DNA of 64,000 nucleotides from Mesobacterium pallidum (GTDB taxonomy: Bacteria > Pseudomonadota > Alphaproteobacteria > Rhodobacterales > Rhodobacteraceae): NCBI RefSeq assembly GCF_019966535.1, contig NZ_JAIMID010000013.1:1-64000 (forward strand), in the 5' to 3' direction. The notes under the pieces are model-generated. The model did no database searches and was not told the origin of the DNA. It saw only the letters and a program-made list of their open reading frames with translations. The position numbers were made by a program, and so were the translations under genes. Of the stretch, positions 16,179-24,631 are shown piece by piece (the stretch's first letter is position 1; the number at the start of each line of letters is the position of its first letter).

Positions 16179-17831
16179 ATGACGCAAGCGCCATTCACGG
16201 AGAGTTATTTTCCGAAGTACGAAACCGGACCGCTGATCGAGAGCACGCTTGGCGACATGATGCTCAGGAACGCGGCCGAAGTGCCCGATCGCCTCGCACT
16301 GGTCGAGGGGATCGCCGATCCCGCCGCGCGCCGGCGCTGGACCTTTGCCGAGCTGGCCCATGATGCCCAGATGCTCGCCCGCGCCTTGCTCGAGCAGTTC
16401 GAGCCGGGAGACCGGATCGGTCTGCTTGCCCCGGAAACCCCGGAATGGGTGCTGTTCCAGCAGGCGCTGAGCTTTGCCGGCCTCGTGAACGTGCCGATCA
16501 ACCCGGCATATACCGCGCGCGAGGTGGAATTCGTTCTCGCGACATCCGAAGCCGCCGGCGTGATCCATGCGGACGAGTCGCGCGGCAAGAACCTGGCCGC
16601 CATCGTCGAGACGGTGATGGACCGGCTGGATCACCTGCACACCGCGATCAACGTCGCCGAGATGGGCGCGATGATCTCGGGGGCCGACCCGGACCGGGCG
16701 CTGCCGGATCTGGACCCGGGCGACATGCTGCAGATCCAGTACACCTCGGGCACCACAGGGTTTCCCAAGGGCGCCTGCCTGCACCACCGGGGCGTCATCA
16801 ACGCCGCGCATTTCATCGTCGAACGGGCCGACTTCCCGGTCGGCGGCATCTGGCTGAACACCATGCCGATGTTCCATGTCGGTGGCTCGATCGTGTCCGA
16901 GATCGGCGTCTATTCCCGGCAGGGGACCTTCATCCTCATGCCCGCCTTCGATCCGGCGCTGTTCCTGCAACTGATCGAAGAGGAAGGGGTGCAAAGCTCG
17001 CTGATCGTGCCCACCATGATCCTCGCGCTGCTGAACCATCCGGATTTCAAGACGCGCGACATGTCCACCTTCAACTCGATCCTGTCGGGCGCCGCGGCCG
17101 TGCCCGAGGCGCTGGTGAAGCGCGCCAAGGCCGAGTTCGGCGTGCAGTTCGCGATCATGTATGGCCAGACGGAATCGAACGGACCCTTCCTCGAGACCTT
17201 CACGAGCGACAGCGATGAGCTGCAGGCGACGACCATCGGCCGCCCGATCCCGCATGTCGAGGTGAAGGTGGTCGATCCGGTCACGCATGAGACCTTGCCG
17301 GTCGGTGCGATCGGCGAATGGTGGGTGCGCGGCTTCAACACGATGCTCGGGTACTACAACAAGCCCGAAGAGACCGCTGCCGCGCTCACGCCCGACGGGT
17401 GGCTGCGCACGGGCGACCTCGGGGCGATGGATGCGCAGGGGTATTTCCGGATCACGGGCCGGCTGAAGGAAATGATCATCCGCGGCGGCATGAACCTTTA
17501 TCCGGCCGAGATCGAGAACGTGATCTTCGAACACGAGGCCGTGGGGCAGGTCGCGGTGATCGGCCTGCCGGACGAGACATGGGGCGAAACGGTCTGCGCC
17601 GTGGTCCAGGCCAAGGACATCGCCGCGCCGCCCGATTGCGCGGCACTCTGGAGCTACTGTCGCACGCGCCTGTCGCCGCAGAAGACACCCGAGCACTGGA
17701 TCTTTGTCGAGCAGTTTCCGATGACGCCGACCGGCAAGATCCAGAAGAACGTGTTGCTCGAGATGTGCGCCGACGGCCGTCTTGCTCCGGCGGCCTGGAG
17801 CCGGCCGCAGCGGGATTCCCAGATCGCCTGA
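16179..17831 (+). CDS. AMP-forming acyl-CoA ligase (third of three)
   Basis: A 550-residue adenylate-forming ligase. YTSGTTGFPKGACLHH is the phosphate loop and MYGQTESNGP the adenine motif. RTGDLGAMDAQGYFRITG and RLKEMIIRGGMNLYP form the hinge. TPTGKIQKN carries the catalytic Lys. The ATG at 16179 follows GGGAGGAGAGACC. It is the last gene of the pair-1 operon (dehydratase small, large, two SDRs, ligase), so it probably activates the acid the dehydratase route works on. The hinge has GGMN where the other two ligases have GGEN. Confidence 0.92.
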   Translation: MTQAPFTESYFPKYETGPLIESTLGDMMLRNAAEVPDRLALVEGIADPAARRRWTFAELAHDAQMLARALLEQFEPGDRIGLLAPETPEWVLFQQALSFAGLVNVPINPAYTAREVEFVLATSEAAGVIHADESRGKNLAAIVETVMDRLDHLHTAINVAEMGAMISGADPDRALPDLDPGDMLQIQYTSGTTGFPKGACLHHRGVINAAHFIVERADFPVGGIWLNTMPMFHVGGSIVSEIGVYSRQGTFILMPAFDPALFLQLIEEEGVQSSLIVPTMILALLNHPDFKTRDMSTFNSILSGAAAVPEALVKRAKAEFGVQFAIMYGQTESNGPFLETFTSDSDELQATTIGRPIPHVEVKVVDPVTHETLPVGAIGEWWVRGFNTMLGYYNKPEETAAALTPDGWLRTGDLGAMDAQGYFRITGRLKEMIIRGGMNLYPAEIENVIFEHEAVGQVAVIGLPDETWGETVCAVVQAKDIAAPPDCAALWSYCRTRLSPQKTPEHWIFVEQFPMTPTGKIQKNVLLEMCADGRLAPAAWSRPQRDSQIA

Positions 17832-17863
17832 GACCGCGCAGCACTGCCGTCCAGCGAAACCAG

Positions 17864-17886
17864 GGCCGCCGTAGCTTACGGCGGCC
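17864..17886. terminator. Terminator between convergent dehydratase operons
   Basis: GGCCGCCGTA (17864-17873) pairs with TACGGCGGCC (17877-17886) around a 3-nt loop and is followed by TTTC. It lies between the plus-strand operon ending at 17831 and the minus-strand operon ending at 18009. Confidence 0.8.
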
Positions 17887-18008
17887 TTTCTCGTGCCGGT
17901 GTCGGAAAGAAAACGGACCTGCGCCAAGGGGAGGCACAGGTCCGGCTGGTCGATCGGGAAGGGTACGGGAACCCCGCCGTCGACCGGGCTTCGGCGTCGG
18001 GATCGCGC

Positions 18009-18224
18009 CTAGTGCACCATCTCGGTGATGATCTGCACGATCTCGACGTAGCTCTTGAACAGGTAGTAGGTGACCACCAGCACCGGGACAGCCGGCAGAA
18101 GGGACCACCAGACAAGCGCCCCCCAGGCCTGCCAGATAAAAAGAAAGGTCGCGCCGAATGCCATGATCGCGGCCCCCCTGCGTCCAAGCTTGAGGATCAG
18201 ACGAAGTGCTGGAAACCGATCCAT
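18009..18224 (-). CDS. Small two-segment membrane protein, function unknown
   Basis: A 71-residue protein with two hydrophobic stretches (about residues 19-36 and 38-58: AIMAFGATFLFIWQAW and WWSLLPAVPVLVVTYYLF). I do not recognise the family. It is 13 nt behind the activator gene with GAGGA upstream of its ATG, so it is the last gene of the dehydratase-2/activator operon. Constant linkage to the activator could mean a role in membrane anchoring or in electron supply, but this is only a guess from position. Confidence 0.65.
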   Translation of the reverse strand: MDRFPALRLILKLGRRGAAIMAFGATFLFIWQAWGALVWWSLLPAVPVLVVTYYLFKSYVEIVQIITEMVH

Positions 18225-18237
18225 CCGGCGGCCGTCC

Positions 18238-19206
18238 TCAGAGGTTGTCCTGCAGGGTGCTCAGGATGGACTTCAGCCCGCCCTTGCGCGGGGCCGGCTT
18301 TGCCTCGGCCGGGTCCACCACGAGCTCGGGCGTCCCCCGGCATCCCGGAATGCAGGCCTTGTCCTGGGCCATCTGGTCCTCGTGGGCCATGTCCTCCTCT
18401 TCCGAGATCACGTAGGCCGTTTGCTTTCGGTAATCATCGAGGCCCAGCAGGGCGGCGCCAAGCGCGCCGGCGATTTGCGGTTTGTGCGGCAGGTGCAGGG
18501 GCATGCCAAGGGCGTCCTGAATGTACTTCACCGCCGCCGGATTCTTGGCCACGCCGCCGGTCATCACGACCGGCCCGTTCTTGCCCACGCGGCCCACCAG
18601 GCCCAGCGTTCGGGCGGCGATGGCAGCATGCACGGCACCCAGCACGTCGGTCTTCGCGTAGCCTTCGGCCAGAAGCGAGATCACCTCGGTCTCTGCGAAG
18701 GTGGCGCACATCGACGAGATCTTGAGCTTTTCCTTGGCCTCCAGCGCCGTATCGCCCAGGCTTTCGAGGTCGATTTCGACCGCGCGGGCCAGCACCTCGA
18801 GGAATTTGCCCGTGCCGGCCGCGCATCGGTCGTTCATTGCGAATTGCGCGACGAGCCCGTTCGAATCCACGGAAATGACCTTGGAATCCTGGCCGCCGAT
18901 GTCGATCACCAGCCGCGCCCCCGGTACCATGGCCACGGCACCGCGCGCATGGCAGGTGATCTCGGTATAGTTCTTGTCGGCCTCGTCCAGCATCCGGCGG
19001 CCGTAGCCGGTGGACACGGTGCGTCCCATGTCCGCCTGCTCTAGGCCTGCCTTGTCCAGCGTGTCCCGGATCGCGGCCTTCACGCCTTCGCCGGACACCG
19101 CGCCCATATGGGCCACGCTGTCGGCGACGATGTTACCTTTCATGTCGAGGATCACGCACTTGGCCGTGGTCGACCCGAAGTCGATCCCCATTACATGGCG
19201 TTTCAT
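18238..19206 (-). CDS. ATP-dependent activator of 2-hydroxyacyl-CoA dehydratase/benzoyl-CoA reductase (HgdC/BcrAD family)
   Basis: A 322-residue ASKHA-fold ATPase that in homologues uses ATP hydrolysis to push one electron from its [4Fe-4S] cluster into the dehydratase. The N-terminal phosphate motif GIDFGSTTAK, the DIGGQDSK motif at 102-109, and Cys128 (NDRCAAGTGK) and Cys167 (SMCATFAETE) fit HgdC, where Cys127 and Cys166 bridge one cluster across a homodimer. The start at 19206 follows AAAGGAGCG. HgdC is about 260 residues; this protein has an extra C-terminal tail (about 262-322) with an acidic stretch and a Cys285-x3-Cys289 pair. It is the only activator for two dehydratase pairs in the window. 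Confidence 0.92.
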   Translation of the reverse strand: MKRHVMGIDFGSTTAKCVILDMKGNIVADSVAHMGAVSGEGVKAAIRDTLDKAGLEQADMGRTVSTGYGRRMLDEADKNYTEITCHARGAVAMVPGARLVIDIGGQDSKVISVDSNGLVAQFAMNDRCAAGTGKFLEVLARAVEIDLESLGDTALEAKEKLKISSMCATFAETEVISLLAEGYAKTDVLGAVHAAIAARTLGLVGRVGKNGPVVMTGGVAKNPAAVKYIQDALGMPLHLPHKPQIAGALGAALLGLDDYRKQTAYVISEEEDMAHEDQMAQDKACIPGCRGTPELVVDPAEAKPAPRKGGLKSILSTLQDNL

Positions 19207-19229
19207 GATGACGCTCCTTTCTGCCCGCC

Positions 19230-20564
19230 TCAGGCGACAACCGACATGCGGCGGGATTCGATCGCTTCGAGCATCGCTTCCACGCGGCTGTTGAGGACTT
19301 CGTCCTTGTAGAAGCTTTCGTCGGTCACATCGCCCTCGAACATCGAGGACGGAATGCCCAATTCGCGCTGCGCGGTCTCGGCGATCATGAATTGCGGGTT
19401 GGTGAAGGCGCGGCAGGTCCGCGAGGCATGGATCACCATGCCATCCACCTCGAACTTGCGGCACAGGTCCATGATCAGCTTGATCAGGATCGGCGAGGCG
19501 TGGTTGTTCGGGCAGATCAGGTAGTTCTGCGCCATGCCCCGCACGGGATCGTTCGGATTGATCAGCCCCGGCTCCTGCCAGAACGCCATGTGGGTGTAGC
19601 GCCCGGCAATGACCGCCGCATCGTAATTGGCGAACTTGTTGGCCAGCCAGCCGACCTTGTTCCAGTTCATGATACCGTCAAAGAACAGCCGGTACTTTTC
19701 ATCCGGAACGCAGCCTTCGCCGGCGGCGACACGGGCTTTGACCTCGTCCAGCACGGTTTCGAAGTAGTTCTTCACCCCGGCGACCGGCAGGTTGTTGATC
19801 GGCGCGATCGACACGACCCAGTCGAAGAAGCTGGCAGGTGCGGGCTGGGCGGTGCACAGTTCCATCGCCTCGAGCCGCAGCTCCGAGGCGCGCTTGATGT
19901 CGGCCATCATCTCGTACAGCCGGTCCCAGGGATAGGGCTTGCCGGTCTGTTCCTCGATGAATTTCACCATGTCGTTGAGCTGGCGCGTGACGTAGTCCGA
20001 CGTCTCTTCCCATTCCTGGCCCTTGAGATAGCCGGCATCCGGCTTGGACCCCCAGATCCACGGCAGCGACACGTTGAAGATCGGGACCTTCTTGCCGAAC
20101 ACGCGGCTGGTCATCTCGTCCCACTGCTGCCCGGTCGAGCAATAGGCATAGGCCGAGATGATCATGTCGGGCGCCGGGAGCTTCCACGTCAGGTCGTCGT
20201 CATCCGGCACGGCGCCGGTGTCGTCACCGCGCAGGCGCTGGTTCGAAACGGCGCAGCCCAGGTGCGTGCGGGCATAGGAACAAAGCTCGCGCATGTAGCC
20301 GCGCTCTTCCGCGACCTGCTGCGCCTTCACCTCCTGGTGACGGGCGGCCAGCATGGCCGAATAGGCTTCGCCATGGACCCAGCAGATGTCGGCGGCCTCG
20401 AGGAACGGGTTGATCGCCGATCCTTCGTACCAGCAGATCAGCTTGCCCTCTTCCTTGGCGCGCCAGACCATTTCCCAGTAATCGTTCACGAGCTTGCCCG
20501 CGATGCGGGTTGCGCTCAGCTTGTTGGCTTTCTTGCCCGGCATCGGGTTGGTGGCGATGTTCAT
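19230..20564 (-). CDS. 2-hydroxyacyl-CoA dehydratase/benzoyl-CoA reductase-type subunit, larger (pair 2)
   Basis: A 444-residue paralogue of 13086-14444. Cys95 (ELCSYART) and Cys142 (YAYCSTGQQW) are conserved with it, as is the Cys in HASRTCRAF, making the candidate cluster ligand set complete. GGAAAGGACAGCC precedes the ATG at 20562-20564. Gene order small, large, activator, small membrane protein on the minus strand forms one operon. The two large subunits share long stretches near the C-terminus but differ in the segment around 105-130, where substrate specificity could diverge. Confidence 0.88.
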   Translation of the reverse strand: MNIATNPMPGKKANKLSATRIAGKLVNDYWEMVWRAKEEGKLICWYEGSAINPFLEAADICWVHGEAYSAMLAARHQEVKAQQVAEERGYMRELCSYARTHLGCAVSNQRLRGDDTGAVPDDDDLTWKLPAPDMIISAYAYCSTGQQWDEMTSRVFGKKVPIFNVSLPWIWGSKPDAGYLKGQEWEETSDYVTRQLNDMVKFIEEQTGKPYPWDRLYEMMADIKRASELRLEAMELCTAQPAPASFFDWVVSIAPINNLPVAGVKNYFETVLDEVKARVAAGEGCVPDEKYRLFFDGIMNWNKVGWLANKFANYDAAVIAGRYTHMAFWQEPGLINPNDPVRGMAQNYLICPNNHASPILIKLIMDLCRKFEVDGMVIHASRTCRAFTNPQFMIAETAQRELGIPSSMFEGDVTDESFYKDEVLNSRVEAMLEAIESRRMSVVA

Positions 20565-20583
20565 GGCTGTCCTTTCCCCGCGC

Positions 20584-21738
20584 TCAGGCGGCTTCGCGGC
20601 GTTTGACGATTTCGACGAAGGTCTCGACGCGGGTCTTCAGACCTTCCATCGCCATGCCCTCGTGTTCGGTTTCGATCAGCAGGTGCGGCACGCCCGCCCC
20701 TTCGAAGGCTTCCTTGACCTCGGGGTAGTAATACATGTGCGGCTCGCAGAACTTGGCCATGAGCACGATCATCCCGTCCGCCTTTTCCTCGCGCATCGCG
20801 TCGAGAAGGTAGGCCTCCCAGTCCACATTGTTCTGCACGCGGGTGGGGCAGGGGACGCCCGTGTTGCGGTCCATGTACCAGCGCGCCAGGCCGGCGACCG
20901 GGTCGCCTGTTTCCGGCACGTCGGTCGAAATGTAGCGGAACCCGTGATAGAGGTCGTCCCCCACGACGGTGACGCCGCAGCTTTCGATCATGTTCAAAAG
21001 CTCGGGCTTCGGTGCCTGGCAGAAATGGCCCGACAGGTGCAGCCGGACATTGCGGTCCGCCGCCGGCGCGTCTGTGTAGCTGGCGACAAGCTCTTGCAGC
21101 AGGTCGGTGTGTTCCGCCTTGTCCATGATCATCGAGGACTTCACGACATGCTGCATCTCCACGGCCCGGATCGCGGCGGTGCCGGCCTTGCGCATCTCGT
21201 AGAGTTTGCGGATCAGCGCGCGGTTCTTGTTGAACAGCCGGATGGAGGCGTGCAGCGCCGCGTCACTGACCTTGGCGCCGATGAAATCCTCGAGCTCGTC
21301 GCGCAGCTTGCCAAAGCTTTCCTCGGACCGGCCCTGCGTCCAGGGATCGCACATCGACGAGATCAGCTGGAAAAAGATCACGCGGGTATCGGTCAGCTTC
21401 ATCCGGATCGCGTCGGCCGCGCCCAGAAGCTGGACGCAATGGTCACCGAACATGATCGCGTCGAGCACGTCGAACTTGCCGCTTGCGGCCTGGTCCACCA
21501 TCGACCGCGTGTAGCCGCAGTAAAAGGGGAACAGGACGCCGTGGCCGACGGTGATCGCCTCGTCGCTTTCCTGAAGGATCATGGGGAGCGTATCGGCGGC
21601 ATGGGCCAGCTCGCCCGGGAAGTTCATCGGGAACGACCCGATGACCTGCTTGCCGGTGCGCGCCTTCCAGGCCGCGGCATAGGCCAGCGGGTCCTGCGCG
21701 ACCTCGGCAAATCTCGCTATGATGTCAGACCTGTCCAC
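20584..21738 (-). CDS. 2-hydroxyacyl-CoA dehydratase/benzoyl-CoA reductase-type subunit, smaller (pair 2)
   Basis: A 384-residue paralogue of 11923-13074. Cluster-ligand candidates are the Cys residues in FGDHCVQLLG, SGHFCQAPKP and KFCEPHMYYYPE. The best start is GTG at 21736-21738 (VDRSDIIARF), with GGAGG 4 nt upstream. A longer frame would begin with TTG at 21798, but that triplet is part of a TTGACT promoter-like box and has no ribosome site. It heads the operon dehydratase small-large-activator-membrane protein. Like FldA-FldI-FldBC of phenyllactate dehydration, a CaiB-family gene is next to it, here divergent. Confidence 0.87.
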   Translation of the reverse strand: MDRSDIIARFAEVAQDPLAYAAAWKARTGKQVIGSFPMNFPGELAHAADTLPMILQESDEAITVGHGVLFPFYCGYTRSMVDQAASGKFDVLDAIMFGDHCVQLLGAADAIRMKLTDTRVIFFQLISSMCDPWTQGRSEESFGKLRDELEDFIGAKVSDAALHASIRLFNKNRALIRKLYEMRKAGTAAIRAVEMQHVVKSSMIMDKAEHTDLLQELVASYTDAPAADRNVRLHLSGHFCQAPKPELLNMIESCGVTVVGDDLYHGFRYISTDVPETGDPVAGLARWYMDRNTGVPCPTRVQNNVDWEAYLLDAMREEKADGMIVLMAKFCEPHMYYYPEVKEAFEGAGVPHLLIETEHEGMAMEGLKTRVETFVEIVKRREAA

Positions 21739-21803
21739 GGGGCCTCCATTTGGCTTGAATTTCGCTAATGAGTTTAACTCACCAATTGCCGTAGTCAACC
21801 ATA

Positions 21804-21820
21804 TTGTACGCTAGCGTTTT
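21804..21820. promoter_or_regulatory. Operator copy 7, dehydratase-2/CaiB divergent promoter
   Basis: TTGTACGCTAGCGTTTT contains the perfect 10-bp palindrome ACGCTAGCGT (21808-21817), the best form of the motif. It sits between the divergent starts at 21738 and 21941. Confidence 0.75.
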
Positions 21821-21940
21821 TGTTTGACCGGCCCGGCTTTCAACGTCATGTTAAGTCATGCTTTTAGGGGCGCATGGGAAAGTGCGCCGCTTCGGGTGAG
21901 CAGCGTTTTCGAATAGTAAGCCTAACTCGAGAGGAATCGA

Positions 21941-23086
21941 ATGGGACCGTTGTCAGGTGTGAGAATCGTCGAAATGTCCAACATCGGGCCGGGTCCCTAT
22001 GCCGGGATGCTTCTGGCCGATCTGGGGGCCGAGGTGGTGAGCGTGCAACGCCTCGCCACGGGCGACCTGGGGTTCGACATCGAACGGCGTTTCGATCTGC
22101 TGAACCGTTCGAAACGCGCGGTCGCGGTGGACCTCAAGGCGCCCGAGGGGGTTGCGCTGGTCCGGGACCTGGTCGCCGGGGCGGACATGCTTGTCGAAGG
22201 ATTCCGGCCCGGCGTGATGGAGCGGCTCGGGCTGGGGCCCGACGCCTGCTTCGAGCTGAACCCCGCGCTGGTTTACGGTCGCATGACGGGCTGGGGGCAG
22301 GAAGGCCCGATGTCCGCGATGGCCGGTCACGACATCAACTACATCGCGCTCACCGGGGCGCTGGCGGCGATCGGCCCGCGCGGCGGCGCCCCGGTCGCCC
22401 CCCTGAACCTCGTCGGCGATTTCGGGGGCGGGTCGCTTTTCCTTGTCATGGGGATGCTGGCCGCCCTCGTGGAGGCCCGCACAAGCGGGCAGGGGCAGGT
22501 GGTCGATGCCGCCATGGTCGACGGGGTGGCAAGCCTGATGTCGATGCACAGCGGCTATCGTCAGGCTGATTTCTGGAACCTCGAACGCGGCACGAACAGC
22601 GTGGATGGCGGGTCGCCCTGGTACACCTGCTACGAGACCAAGGATGGCAAATGGCTGGCCGTCGGGGCGGTCGAAAAACGGTTCTACGCGCTCTTCGTCG
22701 AAGGGCTCGGGCTGTCGCTCAAGGATCTTCCGGGACAGTACGACACGGCGCGGTGGGACGAGTTGCGCGGCATCTTCGCCGCGCGGATCGCTGAACGCAG
22801 CCGGGATGAATGGGAAGCTGTCTTCGCGGGGACGGATGCCTGTGTCTCGCCGGTTCTCGACATGGACGAGGCTGTGCAGCATCCCGCCGCGATCGCCCGC
22901 AATGTCTATGGCCAGCAGGAGGGGGTGATCCAGCCGAACCCCGCGCCGCGCTTCAGCCGGACCAAGACCGGGCTGAAAGGGGCACCGCCCGATGCAAAGG
23001 TCGACAGCGCGGCCGTCCTTGCCGACTGGGGCATCGCCAGCGACCGGGTGGAGGCGCTGCGGGCGCAGGGGGTCCTTCCCGGCTGA
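21941..23086 (+). CDS. CaiB/BaiF-family protein, alpha-methylacyl-CoA racemase-like
   Basis: A 381-residue class III CoA-transferase-fold protein. The opening MGPLSGVRIVEMSNIGPGPY and the segment GHDINYIALTGALAAIG are typical of the alpha-methylacyl-CoA racemase branch, whose Asp sits in that GHDINY motif. If so, it inverts the 2-methyl centre of a branched acyl-CoA so that acyl-CoA dehydrogenase can act. A true CoA-transferase, moving CoA onto the dehydratase substrate as FldA does, is the alternative. The start at 21941 follows GAGAGGAATCGA. It is divergent from dehydratase operon 2 and has TetR convergent behind it, 3 nt away. Confidence 0.87.
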   Translation: MGPLSGVRIVEMSNIGPGPYAGMLLADLGAEVVSVQRLATGDLGFDIERRFDLLNRSKRAVAVDLKAPEGVALVRDLVAGADMLVEGFRPGVMERLGLGPDACFELNPALVYGRMTGWGQEGPMSAMAGHDINYIALTGALAAIGPRGGAPVAPLNLVGDFGGGSLFLVMGMLAALVEARTSGQGQVVDAAMVDGVASLMSMHSGYRQADFWNLERGTNSVDGGSPWYTCYETKDGKWLAVGAVEKRFYALFVEGLGLSLKDLPGQYDTARWDELRGIFAARIAERSRDEWEAVFAGTDACVSPVLDMDEAVQHPAAIARNVYGQQEGVIQPNPAPRFSRTKTGLKGAPPDAKVDSAAVLADWGIASDRVEALRAQGVLPG

Positions 23087-23089
23087 CCG

Positions 23090-23782
23090 TCAGTCGTCCA
23101 GTTTCGCCTCGAGCCGGCCTACGACGGCCTCGAGCCGCTTCACGGTGCGGGCGACCGGATCGCCGGCCGCCCCCGGCACCTCGATGCCGCGCATCACGAC
23201 GTCGGCGATCCCGCTGGCCGATGCGTCGACCGAGAAATCGCCTTCTCCCCTGAGGTAGGCCCAGGTCTGATGCTCGATCGCGCCAAAGATCATGTCGCGG
23301 ACGAGGTTGAGATCGAGATCGGCGCGAAAGTCGCCCGAGCTCTGTCCCTCGCGGACCACCTTCATGACCCGTTCCACGGTCTGCCGGTTCTGCCGGTAGA
23401 TGCGCAGGGTGCGGTATCCGGGATCCGCCCGCAGCTCCATCAGCACGAAACGGGTCAAGGCGGGCTCGCGGCGGACGATGGACAGAGCCCACCAGATGGC
23501 GTGGTACAGCCGTTCCGAGATCGGGCTGTCGGCCCGGTCGGGATAGGTCTGGCCGAGGAACTCGTCGAACCACTGCTCGGCCACCATGACCAGCAGGTCG
23601 CGCCGGGTGGGGAAATACTTGTAGATCGTGCCTTCCGAGGTGCCGCAGCGCTCGGCGACCTCGGCCGTGGTGAACTGCTCGCTGCCGCGGTCCCGCAGAA
23701 CCGTGCGCGCCGCTTCCAGGATCGACGCGACACGCTTGTCGCGAGGCAGGCGCTTGGGCTGTGGTTTGGCGGGGCCGGTCAC
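23090..23782 (-). CDS. TetR-family regulator, candidate repressor of the island
   Basis: A roughly 230-residue TetR-type protein. The N-terminal helix-turn-helix is clear (ILEAARTVLRDRG, FTTAEVAERCGTSEGTIYKYF, then RRDLLVMV), followed by an all-helical ligand domain. A GTG at 23780-23782 gives an ordinary N-terminus. A TTG at 23828-23830 would add 16 residues, so the start is uncertain. No other regulator is encoded in the first 25 kb. It is therefore the natural candidate to bind the repeated ACGCTAGCGT motif and to respond to an acyl-CoA, as many TetR regulators of catabolic clusters do. No strong copy of the motif was seen at its own promoter. Confidence 0.88.
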   Translation of the reverse strand: MTGPAKPQPKRLPRDKRVASILEAARTVLRDRGSEQFTTAEVAERCGTSEGTIYKYFPTRRDLLVMVAEQWFDEFLGQTYPDRADSPISERLYHAIWWALSIVRREPALTRFVLMELRADPGYRTLRIYRQNRQTVERVMKVVREGQSSGDFRADLDLNLVRDMIFGAIEHQTWAYLRGEGDFSVDASASGIADVVMRGIEVPGAAGDPVARTVKRLEAVVGRLEAKLDD

Positions 23783-23860
23783 GGGGTCACATACCTTGGC
23801 AGGGTCGGGTTGACGCGCCTCATGACACAAAGCGCGGGCTTTTGTCCATCATCCGGTGGG

Positions 23861-24631
23861 TCACGTTTCCAGCGGCTCTTCGACGAACCCGTATCCCAGG
23901 GCCTCGCCCAGCCGCAGATGAGGCTTGCCGTCCCGTTCGAAGATCTCCGGTTCGACGATGGGCACGTCCCGACGGCGCGCGGCTGCCACGATCTCTGCAA
24001 AGCGGGCATGTTCGCCAAGCACCCGCAGGTTCATCCGGGTGGGAAAGACGATCAGCCGGTCGCCCGTGCGCGCAAGCTCGAGGGCGCGGGTCGGTGCGAT
24101 CCACTCGGCCTCGACCGCCTCGCGCCCGTCCTGCCGCGCGATCTGCCCCTCGGGCGCCCGCGCGACGTAAAAGAAGGTGTCAAAGCGCTTGGGCACGACG
24201 GGCGGCGTCACCCAGCGCGAAAACAGCGTCAGTGCGGCAAGATCCAGCTCGACGCCATGTTGACGGACATAGGCCAGGAACGAAAGCTCGCCTCGGTCGA
24301 TCCGTTGGCGCGCCCCGGCGCTGTCCGGATCGTCGAGCGCCCGGCCCGGATCGCCAAGAAGGATGCCGGTCTCCTCGAAACACTCGCGGATCGCGGCGAT
24401 CCTCAGGCCACGCTCCATCTCGGGCGTGTCGTCCCAGCCGCGCACGAGCGCACGCCAGCCCGGGTCCATGTCGTCAGGGGACAGTTTGCCGCCGGGAAAG
24501 ACCATCGCCCCGGCCACGAAGTCGATCTGGTGGTGGCGCTTGACCATCAAGGTTTCGATCCCGTCGCCTTCGCGCACCAGAATCGTCGTCGCGGCAAGCC
24601 GGATCGGTCCGCTGTCCCGCGCGGGCATCAT
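23861..24631 (-). CDS. NUDIX hydrolase, NUDT19-like (CoA diphosphatase candidate)
   Basis: A 256-residue NUDIX protein. The Nudix box is split by an insertion as in NUDT19: FPGGKLSPDDMDPG, then AAIRECFEETGILL with the REx2EE metal-binding core. NUDT7/NUDT19 relatives cleave CoA and acyl-CoA to phosphopantetheine products, which would make sense beside acyl-CoA enzymes. The start codon is at 24629-24631, with a second ATG directly after it. It lies between TetR and the MBL-fold gene, divergent from the latter. Confidence 0.83.
   Translation of the reverse strand: MMPARDSGPIRLAATTILVREGDGIETLMVKRHHQIDFVAGAMVFPGGKLSPDDMDPGWRALVRGWDDTPEMERGLRIAAIRECFEETGILLGDPGRALDDPDSAGARQRIDRGELSFLAYVRQHGVELDLAALTLFSRWVTPPVVPKRFDTFFYVARAPEGQIARQDGREAVEAEWIAPTRALELARTGDRLIVFPTRMNLRVLGEHARFAEIVAAARRRDVPIVEPEIFERDGKPHLRLGEALGYGFVEEPLET

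Noticed and set aside
11923-21738. Naming the dehydratase genes bcrABCD or badDEFG (benzoyl-CoA reductase)
   Set aside because: There is only one activator subunit and none of the usual ring-opening genes are nearby, so the name would be too specific.
21739-21798. TTG at 21798 as the start of the pair-2 small subunit
   Set aside because: It lies in a TTGACT promoter-like box without a ribosome site; GTG at 21738 has GGAGG and gives the same length as the paralogue.
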